Assembly (NCBI GenBank): GCA_026874595.1
Contig: CM049322.1
Coordinates: 39,922,840 to 39,986,839, forward strand
Source: Sipunculus nudus
Lineage: Eukaryota > Annelida > Sipuncula > Golfingiida > Sipunculidae
Direction: 5' to 3'
Length of the DNA stretch: 64,000 nucleotides
The translations under genes and the position numbers were made by a program. Of the stretch, positions 24,313 through 35,114 are shown piece after piece. The first letter of the stretch is position 1; every line of letters starts with the position of its first letter. A model generated the notes under the pieces. It searched no databases. It saw only the letters and a list, made by a program, of their open reading frames with translations, and was not told the DNA's origin.

Positions 24313-25930
24313 TTCATACTATTTATGGTAACTTACTTCAGGATTATGCTTAGGCCCTGTTTATGCATGCATTCTCTGTTTTCCTTGCCAGGAAATGGGA
24401 TAATCTGTTGCTTGGTTTTGGATAACTGTTCATATAGTTCTGTTCATACAGTCCCACTTATCCTGAGAGTCCTGAATTATCCCTGAATTATCCCATCTGT
24501 AGTATGCAGTGCTGGCTTGAAGGACACCCTCCCAATTAAATGTATCTATAGCCCAAGGTATGCACTTAATATATCATCCCAAGGGAGCGTTCTAAACTAT
24601 GATTTGTAGTGTGGTCACCAGACCCATCTTTTTGGCAGGCAGGATAAATTCATTATCCCTGGGGTCCTAGGGTATCTACATAATGGAGCATGAACATCAG
24701 TTCCAGCCCTGGAGAAGGCAGGGTTAGGGTCAATTTATTATCCTTGGGCTTACTATCCGAGGTCTCAGTGGTATACTTGATGGGATTCACACTTGGGAGT
24801 TTGGAGAGTAGTCCTGAGGGCTGAAACCTTGATATAAACACCAGGGTAAGATGAAGCTAGGTTTACCTTGGTCCTAGTTATCAATTCTCTCACTACACAA
24901 TCTCTGTTAACATAATCTGTGATTCCTACTATAATTTGAAGATTTGGGCCTGGTCCAAAAAAATGTTCTTCTGCTCTAAACTTTGCAGATCCCCTTGTAA
25001 CCAAACTCTCTCCATGGATATATTCTCGCTTGGAAGCTGTCCTCTTGAGTTCTTTCATATCACATCGTTATTGAATTCTGATGGGTGCATTTCTCCCAGT
25101 TTATAAAAAGCACCATTTTTGTGCACACTAAAACCCAGATGTCACATGTCGCATGTCAGAATCATGGGTATATACCCCTAGTACTCCATAATGGACAAGG
25201 ATACGTGGCATATATGCAATTAGGTTAATTGTGCTGGTTTAGCCTAGAGTCCACAAATGTTTCTATATATAAATTTGTTTGTTTCAGTTTATTTGCACAC
25301 ATTGCACATGTGTTTATATCCATATCTACACCTATATTCTGACATATTACAAAGTTTCATGCTGGAAGAGATATTTTCACACTGTACATAAAAGTCAGCA
25401 TACTGTACTAATTTAAGGTTTTCATTATTGGAAAAAACTGCAGTATCTCTGGAACACTGCATGTACATGTTTTTCTGTGATACTAAAGATGAACAATATT
25501 GTTTATACCAATAAAAATTCTGATATTGTGCACAAAAATAAACCATATGCAGGAGTAGAACAAACATTAAACGAAAAAACACCTGCATTCTATAGGTATT
25601 TGTGATTTATGATAGAAAAAAAAAACGATCTCCAGGTATGACAGTTATATACATATATTATACAGACTGTGAAAACAGGTTTACAGTGGTATTCATACAG
25701 TCACAATAGGTACAATACACATGTGGGATATGCGTACGCACTGTGTGCTTTGGGATGAATTTTATTCTGTATTTGAAGTATATGCCATGTGTAAAGGCCA
25801 TTTCTGTGCTATAACCACTCTCTGTATTTCTGACAGGGGGATGCAGGGTGTTTGAGCATTTCTGCACTACAAAGAGAGAGCACTTTATTGTAAAGTAGAC
25901 TAATACAATATGGTGTCATAAATAATTTTC
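24313..25930. other. Non-coding DNA
   Basis: Moderately AT-rich with no recognised repeat. The ORFs at 24765-25058 (-) and 25289-25588 (-) approach 100 codons but have no domain character or credible splice sites. Confidence 0.4.
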
Positions 25931-25934
25931 CACA

Positions 25935-26150
25935 CAGAAAATAAATGACATTTGTTCATTTCTGCCCCTTTATTTTAACCTGCCATCTTTGGAACCTTTA
26001 AATAGTTAGACAGCCTGTGTCAGCATAGAAAATGGCATTTCTAAGACAGAAAACATGACATTTAGGTGTATCTGCCTTTATTTTAGCCTGGCACCTTATG
26101 GTCCATGAAGAGTTAGCACAGCTTGGGTCCATACATAAATAATGTGGTCC
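25935..26150 (+). repeat. Imperfect two-copy repeat, about 110 bp
   Basis: AGAAAATAAATGACATTTGT...TCTGCC...TTTATTTTAACCTG is followed about 110 bp later by AGAAAACATGACATTTAGGT...TCTGCC...TTTATTTTAGCCTG. Each copy then has an AGTTAG(A)CAG(C)...TG(T/G)GTC ending. Confidence 0.6.
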
Positions 26151-27430
26151 ACTTTGTGTGTCCACCCCACAACCCTGCGTCCTTATTCACTGCCTGTCTC
26201 TAACAGATGACCATCACAGTGGGGGGTGAGACACCTTCCAGAGGTTTCAACAGGATGTAATTAATATGAGTTCAAAGTTCAGACCTCTCAGGCCCACTGT
26301 GTCAAATAGCCAATGTCCCTGTGGTTGGCCTTGGCACTTCCTAAGAAAAATGGCTTGCAGCTGTGGCCACTGGTATGTTTATTTGGATCTTGATACTCTT
26401 GCGGTCCAGTGAATTGTCATCTGGCATCCGTTGAGTCACTGCTTCTATTATTTTTTTGCTCCCTTGTGGTCATCACTGGTTGTTTGGGTATAGGATTACT
26501 TCATATTGCCCAAGCCCATCCTGCCCACTGTGTTGTAGGGAGACATTGTGCAGTTAATGTCACGTACAGGCTTTGTCCATTACTGGAAGCAAAATCACCT
26601 GTACCTAGGGCAGGTCATATGTTATAAGAATGTCATTTGATATGTGGTTGACATTAAGGTCTGCTTTGAAAAAATGCAGATTTTAAACATGTCAGAAGAT
26701 TTTGTATCATATCTATACTACATTCGTACATAGAACTTAAAATTCTTCAAAGATATTGCCCACTCTCTGATACAAATAATGGAATAATACTTTTAACACA
26801 TTTGAGATGTATGTTTATTTCTTTCAGTAAAATATTAATATTTTAATTAATTAAGTAAGATTAAAAATATGTAATTGGAAAATGAGCTTCAAAAATATGC
26901 AATTTCCAGTCAATCATTGTAGTTTCCAATCAATCAACCCTTTTGGTTGGATGATTATCATCATTAGTACAGTGTACATACTGGTATTTATGCCTGAACA
27001 AATAAGCAATACATGTAGTATGACATACCGCAAACAAATGATATGCTTGAATGCCATATAGTGAATTAGGTTTGGATAAAGCTAGTACACAAGTACTAAA
27101 AGGATGACAGAAAAGGAAAGAATATTTTCCATATAAATTCCAGGTTTACATTTGAAAAAATTACCACTTTCCCCAACTCTATGAGCCAAGTTGTAACTCT
27201 GTTATCTCTGACTCAGACATTTGTAGAACTTTGGCGATCCTGAATAGTACTGGGTCATGAGACACTTGTAACCTAGCAGGGCACCTGAACGCAATAGAGA
27301 TTGATCTGTTCCATAGTTATAGGACCATTTGCTCCAGACTAAATTAGCACCACCCATGGTTCAATGCATATCAATGTGATATCTGCGTGGAGCCTGTATG
27401 ATTTAATTTCTCCCGCAGCAGGGCTAGACT
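26150..27430. other. Non-coding DNA
   Basis: The ORF at 26409-26627 (+, 72 codons) has a hydrophobic leader-like run and then several Cys and His, but no acceptor or consensus donor frames it, so I do not call it an exon. Nothing else is recognised. Confidence 0.35.
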
Positions 27431-27436
27431 CCGTGC

Positions 27437-27512
27437 AGTGGTGTGCTTGTATGGTTAAAGCAGGCTGGTCTACACACATGACTGGAGCTTAGCAGGTTTG
27501 GCTCCATATCAA
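27437..27512 (+). mobile_element. Possible SINE head (tRNA-like)
   Basis: GTGGTGTGCTTGTATGGTTAAAGCAGG resembles a stretched A box (described in part), and AGGTTTGGCTCC resembles a B box about 45 bp later. No second copy of the full unit was recognised in the window. Confidence 0.3.
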
Positions 27513-28670
27513 AAACAGGACATGTCTAAAGTAGAATTCAGATTAACCCTCCAAGGGTCTAAGAGTGTATCAAAAACATTTACTTGAAAGCAGATGAAAG
27601 AAGCCTAAAACCAGGGTAGATATCTAACACGGGAGCCTTTCAAAAGCAGCTACCAGATTTAAAATGAGTCATCCAGTTATACGATCACAGCTGGGGCTCC
27701 AGTTCATTATTCTCTTTATAAATTCAACACCTCAGCCATACACTTATTTACGATTATGCTTCAGAGGGTTTCCTTCACAGTATTTCATGCCTGTAATACA
27801 GTTTCATGCCAAGGTAACTAAATTTTCAAAATTGTTAAGAAACAGTGAAAACTTTAAAAAAAATTTCTTGAGAAAGCTTCAAAAGTATATGGCTTAATTG
27901 GAAGGTTTAGAATTATTTGCAGTGTATTTGATGTTAAAGAATACTACAAAACACAACAGCATTTATATAAAATGTTTTCACAGACATAGCAGATTTTGGA
28001 AATTTTAGTTGTGCAAGTTCTTCAGAAGATCAACAGTATTTCAACCATTTTTGACAGTATTCATAGGTAATCCAGATATACACCAAACAGGACACCAGAA
28101 AAGACAGATTAAGAATAATTTCAGTAGATTTTGGTTTTCCAGAAATAACCAGGAAATGACATAGATAACACCAACAGAAACACACCCTGATTTATCTGGA
28201 GTTGCCAAGAACACAGCAAAGGTTAAAAATACAAGATGGCAAAGTGACAGAATTTTTAAGTCCTTGAGTATAAATGTCTGAAGCCAGGATATAAACAAAT
28301 AGAAATATAGGGAAGGCAGAAGGATCGTAAACTGTGGCATAGATTGCTGTTTAGACCACCTGCAAGCAGGCAGATCTCTTCTGGCCTTTGATTTAGAGGT
28401 AGAACGTTGCCTTCTCTGCTCACATGGACCCTCTCATGTGCTCCTGGAAACTTTTATGTTCGCTCAAGTAGACATCTTTACACCTGGAACAGCCCCAAGC
28501 ACCCAAAGCTGTGTAACCCCGAGTGCATATCTTTAGCTCGGTAACTTTTTACATTAAATGTGGTCCTGACTCCATACTCTGACCTCCGGCAGGTGGTCAA
28601 CCTTGCTGTTGGGCAATGTTTTCGGAAAAGCACTGAATAACCCCTGTTTGGTTACTTTCTTTTTCAAAAA
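27513..28670. other. Non-coding DNA
   Basis: A minus-strand ORF at 28041-28340 (99 codons) would be very hydrophobic, but this follows from a purine-rich plus strand. No exon or repeat is supported. Confidence 0.4.
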
Positions 28671-28672
28671 TC

Positions 28673-28796
28673 TTCTTTTGTTTGCAGTAACCACTTTCAA
28701 TTTCTTTAATGAAAGCTTAACCAAAGAATGTGTATTCTTTTGTTTGCAGTAACCACTTTCAATTTCTTTAATGAAAGCTTAACCAAAGAATGTGTA
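28673..28796 (+). repeat. Perfect 62-bp tandem duplication
   Basis: Positions 28673-28734 and 28735-28796 are identical base for base. Each copy begins TTCTTTTGTTTGCAGTAACC, which resembles a pyrimidine tract plus CAG acceptor. Identity over 62 bp implies either a very recent event or an assembly or allelic artefact. Confidence 0.95.
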
Positions 28797-29194
28797 ACTG
28801 GTATGGAATGATAGAGAACAATTATCTGGGCATCAGCAAGGGTGATGGGTGTGCTTCTGTTAATTAGTCATATTAGTGGAACTCCCCAAAGTGGCACTAT
28901 TCTGTGAGTGCTACACAGCTCTGGGGCACAGTCTTCCAGTTAAGGCTGAAAAGCACTCACTCTTGAGATAACCTAAACCAAAAAAGCCAGTAATTTTAAC
29001 AAAATCACATATTTGTCATATGTGGTCCAGACTTTTTGGAGGTCATTTGGAAAAATAATTTGAAAATGTAAAAAAAAAAAAAATGAAAATGTCCAAAGGA
29101 ATTTCCAAATTCATTTAGGTTTAAGGTCATAAGGTCATAACAAATGTTAAGGTAATAAATGATGACATTCCAGGTGATCTTTTGAGCTTTTATT

Positions 29195-29210
29195 TGACCT
29201 TGACCTTTGA
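29195..29210 (-). promoter_or_regulatory. Inverted nuclear-receptor half-site cluster
   Basis: TGACCTTGACCTTTGA is the reverse complement of the TCAAAGGTCAAGGTCA motif that dominates the array at 40.7-43.4 kb. GGTCATAAGGTCAT lies nearby at about 29124. It may be a relic of the same repeat family or an isolated receptor site. Confidence 0.35.
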
Positions 29211-29709
29211 TGTGGAGAAGGTCATCCTTATTCCACACAGCACCTGTGTAAATAATGAAGAATCTTGGCTCTCTCTATTGTCTTTATGGTAAAGTGAACT
29301 TTTCTGTCAGAGGAACATAATGTCATTAGTGACGGGGCACGTGGCCAAGGTCCACAAGTCAATATCAGCCCCAGGCAGGATAGTGTAAGTGATCGAGTGG
29401 GTTTATCTGTTTTATGCACCAGTGGATAATGTAGCTATTTTGTGCATATTGAAGAAGCAGTTTTCATATGGATATGAATTTGACCTAATCACCGAAAATG
29501 GAACAGATTAATGGTAAAGGTTCAGGTTTATAGTCTGCTGTTACCGCTGTCAGTCCTTGTCTCAGCCGACTTTTAACACTTTGCCTTCATGGTCTTCAGG
29601 GCCTGTTCATTCTTGTTGCTTTCTCCAGCTCCCTGAGGAGCATACAACCCAAGCAGCCATAACAGGAGCTAGAAGATTATTTGATTGTTCTACATTTGCC
29701 TGCCACCCA

Positions 29710-29866
29710 TGACCAGTACCCATTCACTTCCAGGTTGAGAGAGCGCACCCTTGTGGTAAAGACTTTGGCTAGGAGTCTTAGCGCAGACAGAAGTCTGAAC
29801 GGGACACGAACCCACAACCCTGCCGTCACAAGTCTTGAGCCCTAACCATTATGCCACCATGCTCCG
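29710..29866 (-). mobile_element. tRNA-derived SINE
   Basis: Read on the minus strand, GGAGCATGGTGGCATAATGG opens a tRNA-like head. The A box is TGGCATAATGGTTAGGG (29856-29840) and the B box is GGGTTCGTGTCCC (29813-29801), both close to the polymerase III consensus. The body continues to CTAGCCAAAGTCTTTACCAC and an AAGGGTGCGCTCTCTC tail shared with 10075-10135 and 22060-22145. This is the best-preserved SINE in the window. The 3' end is set where the shared tail fades. Confidence 0.75.
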
Positions 29867-29869
29867 CAG

Positions 29870-32360
29870 ATGGACCGTACTTCCTGTATATCCATTGATT
29901 GACTTGCTTGATCAAAAAGGTACACAGATCAGAAATAGAGATATGGCTGAGGATACTTTGTGGCATTGTGGATATTCATTTTTTGGCTTATATATGTAAA
30001 TTATTAGAAATTTCATTCTGTTTTTTCAAGGTATAAAAGGCTTTTTTTTTATGAACATGTGTTCCATGTTGTAAATAAAAATTTCCTGTAAACCTAGAAC
30101 CATATGCCAGTGACAAAAAACAAATAGCTGACCAAGAACCATCAACATACTAGTGTCAAAAATTGATTTAATGAGTCAGTTATTTCATCACCCATCTTGG
30201 TGATAAAACTAAGTGTATTGACAGAGGCAGAAATCTGTTGAACTGGGAGGAATTTAAAAAATGTTTGATGAAACACCCAAGGTGTCTCTGACGGATTCGT
30301 TTAACCACAGAAGTGTGAACTGGAGCCCCCTGGTGGTCTGTGAATCATACAAATTCCTTTATGATGCAATTCATAGTATTTTCCAAGAGGAAATTACAAA
30401 AATGTTCCAGAGCCACAGTGTAATGTCTTTGTTTACCGTGCTTTAGGTGGGGGTCAGTAAGTCGCACTAAATTAAATAACGTTGGCGCTCCCTGCAGGCG
30501 CCACCAGTAGTGTAAAGCCAGGACTCTGTTTATCTTTTCTGATAGCACCATTACTTGCCCAGATTGATCTTTTGTCGTCCCCAACAAGTTGATGTTGGGA
30601 TGCGAGGAAATGCCCTGTCTGATCCTAAAACCCATTTTGGTATAATTTGCAGAAATACATTCAGTGACACCAGAGTGACTGCGCTAAATTTGAACTCTTG
30701 TTTTTCTACATAACAACGGTAAATTTCAGTCTAAAATGGTCATGTCAGTTCTGATCCTTTTTTTCTTCATATCTTTACAGACAAGTTTATTGAGACATCA
30801 TTTTTTTTGCTTGATTCCCTGTCATTTCTTAGATTTGGGAGAAAAACATGGAGAGATCAACAGAACTGAAAGCCAATGTTCTATTTTTATATTTAGGAAA
30901 TATTTTAGTTACTAGAAAATTATTTGGTCTATTCTGTGAAACAAAACAGACCTTGCCAAATAAACAAAAAATATGCTTGTTTATTCAAAAGAGATTGAGA
31001 GGGCTTGGTCAAATTTTGACATCACTTATGTATGATCACAATTTTGAATGTTATTTTTTTATTTTTTTATTATTTCACAACAATCTGGCTGACAAAAAAA
31101 AATTAATTTGTTCACAATTGATTCTTGAGAGAGTCATCTATAATCCTTTTGATTTTTGTCACAGCCATTTATAATCATAGCATCAATTATGATATGTAAA
31201 TGCTGTAAGCAAGCTTTAGTTTTAAACAGGTGTTTTTATTTTATTTTTAAGACTAAATTATTAAATGATATAAGAATTGATCATATTTTCAATTTCATTA
31301 AAGCAGTTTTTCCCATGAATATATGGCTTTTGAAGTGATCATCATATTATCATTATCTTCATCCAACAAACACAACCACCTACTGGTCAAACACTTAAGT
31401 CTAAAAAATGAACAAAATCCATCGATATATGTCAGAAATATGAATAGATGGCTTAATTTTATGATAAGATATATGTGGGAAACGAGACAATATTTATATA
31501 TATCTGGGTTAAATATGAGTTAAGTGATGTAGATTTATATACCATGCTGTGTAAAGTATTGGACTGTATATGCTGAATATGGTTATATGATATACAGTCC
31601 ATGCTCCGTTACCTGACTGTTCGTAATCAAAAGTAGGGGTCCAGTTTGCCAGACTCATCAACAACTTCTTATAAATACATAATGCGGCCACGCCACATGT
31701 TATCCTATAATTTCATCGTTAACGGTAAAAACAGCCTCACCTCTGATTTCATTTTTTACCAATAGATAATTGAGGAATGATTTGCTGCGCTGTTACTGTA
31801 GACCTGCTGTTATTTGCTAAAGGATCTCATGGAAATTTACTTGATGGTTCTGTGTCATGCAATAGTGTACGACCTTGTTTGTAATAAAAGGAACTGGGAT
31901 TTGGGTTACCCTCAAATTAGGGTCACTGCAGGACATGTTTTGAGAAATTTGATTTTGCTTTCTTCATTCTTGCTGAAGGGAAATGAAACCTGTCACTGCT
32001 TTTTATTTGAGTTAACTACCTGTTGTTGGATATTAGTTTATCGTTCAATCATTTACCTCAGAGCAGATACATGCGGAGGCAGCGACTGCTGCGATTAAAT
32101 GACATTTTTTAAATCTTGCATTTTGATATGCAATGAAATGCATTACTTTCAGGCAGTTGGGCATTGTATAACCCCATATCATAGACTAGGCATATTATAG
32201 TATGGACACCCTCCACCTGTTTGCAGGGCTATCTGTATATCCATCCATTAATTAACCTTTTTATATCACCAGACAGCATACCAGGAAGTTGATGGGCTGC
32301 ATGTTTATCACCTTAACAGCACCTGAGTTCAGTTCTTGGCCAAATATGTGCATATTCAAT
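29870..32360. other. Non-coding AT-rich DNA
   Basis: Long A/T runs. The ORF at 30848-31174 (+, 108 codons) is Lys, Phe, Leu and Asn-rich without a domain or splice sites and is probably chance. The region at 30300-30620 is less AT-rich and contains a CTCF-like site and the palindromic GGCGCC. Confidence 0.4.
30325..30336 (-). promoter_or_regulatory. CTCF-like motif, minus orientation
   Basis: GCCCCCTGGTGG is the exact reverse complement of CCACCAGGGGGC, a perfect CTCF core. It is oriented towards the plus-strand site at 4744-4756. Confidence 0.35.
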
Positions 32361-32361
32361 G

Positions 32362-32374
32362 AGGTCAAAGGTCA
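32362..32374 (+). promoter_or_regulatory. Perfect DR1 nuclear-receptor site
   Basis: AGGTCAAAGGTCA is two half-sites spaced by one base, the preferred site of RXR, HNF4 and COUP-TF type receptors. It sits about 2 kb upstream of the signal-peptide exon. Confidence 0.35.
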
Positions 32375-32764
32375 CCAGACACCTCTGTGGTGTCACTGTG
32401 ATACCTGACCTGGCATTGATGGATTTTAATTAAACTTGATATAAATGTTTACAAAAAAGTGTCTTGCCTGAATTTGATTCAAGATTGATCAAGGTGATAA
32501 AATTCAACAGTTATTATCAAAGAACAAATTATTTTAATCAAAATGTTCAAAAGACATATTTTATTTTAAAAAAAAAATAGGTTGAAATGCAGCTGATACA
32601 CAGATGAAAAAAAACCTTAATAAGAATAATTGGTAGGCAGGACTGTTTTTGTACCTCTTTGGTGTTTATTTGCATAACCTGATATTGTGCACATCCAGCT
32701 GCAATTTCGCATCTCCTAGCCACCTGCAGTTTTAATACATCATTCTTGAGCAATTTCTACAAGT

Positions 32765-33180
32765 ATACACCTTCACTAGAAGGTAACACCTATACTGAAC
32801 ACCACCAATTCAAATGTAGCACCTGTGATGGACAACACTCATAAAGGGTACCACCTCTTCTGAACACCTCCTGCCAAAATGCAACACCTTTTCAGAGCAC
32901 CTCATGTCAAATGTAACACCTATTTTGAGTACATCTTGCTTTAATGCAACATCTGATGACGACCTCATTCCATAATAAAGCTCCTCTCAAACACCTCAGG
33001 CCAAAATAAAGCTCATCTCAAGTCTGAACCAACTCAGGCCAAAATATAGCTGCTCTTAACCACCCCAGGTCAAAACAGAGCTCATCTTAACCACATCAGG
33101 TGGCAGGCCAAAGTTTGGCTCATGAACCATATCAGGCCAAAATATAGCATGGCACCACTAACAACTACTCCTTACCAAAA
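32765..33180 (+). repeat. Degenerate minisatellite, about 38 bp
   Basis: Variants of a unit like ATGCAACACCTCTTCTGAACACCTCAGGCCAAA follow one another for about ten copies (unit described in part). The 5' copies carry AACACCT and the 3' copies CAGGCCAAAATATAGCTC. Divergence is high, so boundaries are soft. Confidence 0.6.
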
Positions 33181-33499
33181 TCTCGCAGTTTTCTTGATGA
33201 TTTTAGACAAAACAACCTCCCAGCAACAGTGTTTTGCTTTGTGAGCTTCTCTGAGCAAAATCAGTTTGCTTTAATGTTGCATTCTTGAGCACCTTAAGGC
33301 CAAGCACTTCTCCTCAGCACTGCTGTTTGTCCAGAGTGTGGCATGGTGTGGCAGGATTTCTTTCAGAATGTGCCATTTTATCTTTGAGATCCAACATCTG
33401 GTTTTAATAAAGTAAATACAGGCGGGGAGAAAAGAAAAAGCGGGGTAGTTGGAAGAGAGAGGGTGATTTAGTGAGTATAAATCAATCATAAACTAAAGA

Positions 33500-34402
33500 T
33501 GCGGGGCCGTAAACCTGAGTGTTGCGGTGTGATATTCTCCAGTGTCATGCGGGTGATGTGCCATGTCTTAGTAGTAGCACCATGTGTAAGACTGCTAACG
33601 GCTGGGGCATGTATTAAACCTGAGGAAAAGGCTGTCTTGGGCCAGCTTGCAGGGCAGAATCAATTTTGTACCAGACAGCAGATTTCTGTGGTGTGTATCA
33701 CACCCCTGTGTGTGGAAAATGAGCTCAACCATGCAGTGTGTTTTGGCATTAAAACATTTAAACACTGGTGTTTATCAGTGTGTGTGTGTGTGGGGGTTTA
33801 TGCATGGAGAGTGCAAAGGTTATGTGTGTGAGAGGATGAGTGCATTTGTGATGGAGACTGGGGGACAGTGTGTACACTAGAGAGTGGTTCACTGACCTAC
33901 CCTGCCACCCCTTTGTGAGAAAATGAGCGCTGCCCATGTGGATGGCAGAAGGGGGCCTGCAGTGAGTGAGTACATGCATGGGGTTGAGGTTAGTGTTATG
34001 TAGTACTGCAGGGAGACTCATTCAAACCTTAACACCATGTAGACATTCATATAGGAATATACAAGTGATGCTTGCAATTCCAGCTTGGAGCCAGGGTATG
34101 CATGTTGCTTTGTGTTATACGGCTTCGATTTCTGTGGATTGGCTTGTCATTCTGGGCATGGATTATGCATTAGTGAGCCGGCATTGTAAGAGTGCAGGCT
34201 CACTGGGAGTAAGTGTGTGTTGGCTACATCCTGCCAAGCTAGATTCAACTGGTCTTCGTAACAAAAGGATAGGTGTTATGGGCCCCATCAAAAGGAAAAA
34301 CGGGCACCCCCCTTGCTGTGTATGATATTGTTCCAAAACAATTCAGCTTGCCTTCAGTTATGATTTCCCGTGATTTATACCGAATTATTTTTGTATTTGC
34401 AG
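33500..34402 (+). other. Less AT-rich island upstream of the signal-peptide exon
   Basis: This block has more G, C and CpG than its surroundings and contains a (TG)n run near 33778-33792. An inverted CCAAT word (GATTGGCT) lies near 34137. A full-consensus GTAAGT donor begins at 34209, so a 5' untranslated exon could end at 34208 and join the acceptor at 34402 across a 194-bp intron. The 119-codon ORF at 33966-34325 has no recognised domain. It would read into a stop shortly after that junction. Confidence 0.3.
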
Positions 34403-34587
34403 TGTGATCGTCATGGATACGGATCCTGATTCCTCCGAGTGCATGGATTGTATTTACGGGTACTAGCTCAAAATGCAGGGATCCTCATGTCTTAAAATGG
34501 AACTTAGGATTATATCGCTCTCTGTCGTTGGATTACGTGTTAGCTGGGTCATCGTATGCCTCCTGGCCCTCACTACTGTCATACAAG
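34403..34587 (+). CDS. First coding exon with signal peptide (secreted or membrane protein, partial)
   Basis: This is the N-terminal exon of a protein that would enter the secretory pathway. The 3' splice acceptor TTATTTTTGTATTTGCAG ends at 34402, and a strong donor CAAG/GTAAGA starts at 34588. Coding begins at the ATG at 34473 (AAAATGC) or, eight codons later in frame, at the ATG at 34497, whose AAAATGG context is better. The coding part is 38 codons plus one base, so the donor is phase 1, as is typical of signal-peptide exons of immunoglobulin-, EGF- and LDL-receptor-type proteins. Residues 9-12 are polar and basic, and residues 23-37 are strongly hydrophobic (WVIVCLLALTTVI), ending in small residues suited to signal peptidase. 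No downstream exon is visible, so the protein family is unknown. The first intron would exceed 29 kb. Confidence 0.5.
34413..34466 (+). promoter_or_regulatory. Upstream ORF, 17 codons, in the 5' leader
   Basis: An ATG at 34413 opens a 17-codon ORF, in the same frame as the main start, that stops at TAG (34464-34466), six bases before the main ATG. It is acidic and Cys-containing. Such a short, near-abutting uORF would reduce initiation at the first main ATG and could favour reinitiation at the better-context ATG at 34497. Confidence 0.35.
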
Positions 34588-34810
34588 GTAAGACCACTAT
34601 CACTCTCGTTTCTGTGACTGCATGATAACACAGCATACATGTCCAGTCAACACAATCACATGGTATCATCAACAGGGGATCGAGTGAATGCAACAAATAT
34701 GCATTGGGAACATTCATAATGCAACTATACTCATTTTGAGACGTCATTTCATAGAGTTATTAACTGCTGTTAGAAATTCTCACATGCAGATCCTATCCAC
34801 CTCGGATCAG

Positions 34811-34865
34811 TATATGTGGATCTGATCCACATTCGATCCACATATATATGGATCTGATCCATATA
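34811..34865. repeat. Nested GGATC palindromes
   Basis: TATATGTGGATC (34811-34822) pairs with GATCCACATATA (34835-34846). Immediately after, TATATGGATC and GATCCATATA flank a single T (34845-34865) as a perfect 10-bp-arm palindrome. More GGATC/GATCC words flank the cluster (34784-34890). It lies about 220 bp inside the presumed first intron of the signal-peptide gene. Confidence 0.75.
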
Positions 34866-35095
34866 AGAATTGGATCCAAGCAGATCTAATACTGTGTTCA
34901 ACACAAATGTCAGATGTGCTTATTATTACCAACACACGTGCATAGATGCATTATATGTGGGTGTAAATTGATCTTATAGTCCTGCCCTTGTAACAAATGA
35001 AAGCCATGGATGAAAAGTACTGATTAAAAAAAAGTTAATTTTCTCTCAGTTTCTGTGAAATCCTTGCTGTTGAGTTGTAGACTTACTATTTAACC

Positions 35096-35114
35096 TACAC
35101 ACACACACACACAC
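35096..35114. repeat. (CA)n microsatellite
   Basis: About nine perfect CA dinucleotides. Confidence 0.9.

Noticed and set aside
26409-26627. ORF with a leader-like hydrophobic N-terminus
   Set aside because: The downstream donor (CAG/GTCATA) is weak, the acceptor is missing and no conserved pattern follows.
28041-28340. 99-codon minus-strand ORF with several hydrophobic stretches
   Set aside because: The plus strand is purine-rich, which forces hydrophobic codons on the minus strand. No splice sites or family resemblance.
30848-31174. 108-codon plus-strand ORF
   Set aside because: AT-driven composition (Lys, Asn, Phe, Leu, Ile), no splice context and A/T homopolymers inside. It is likely chance.
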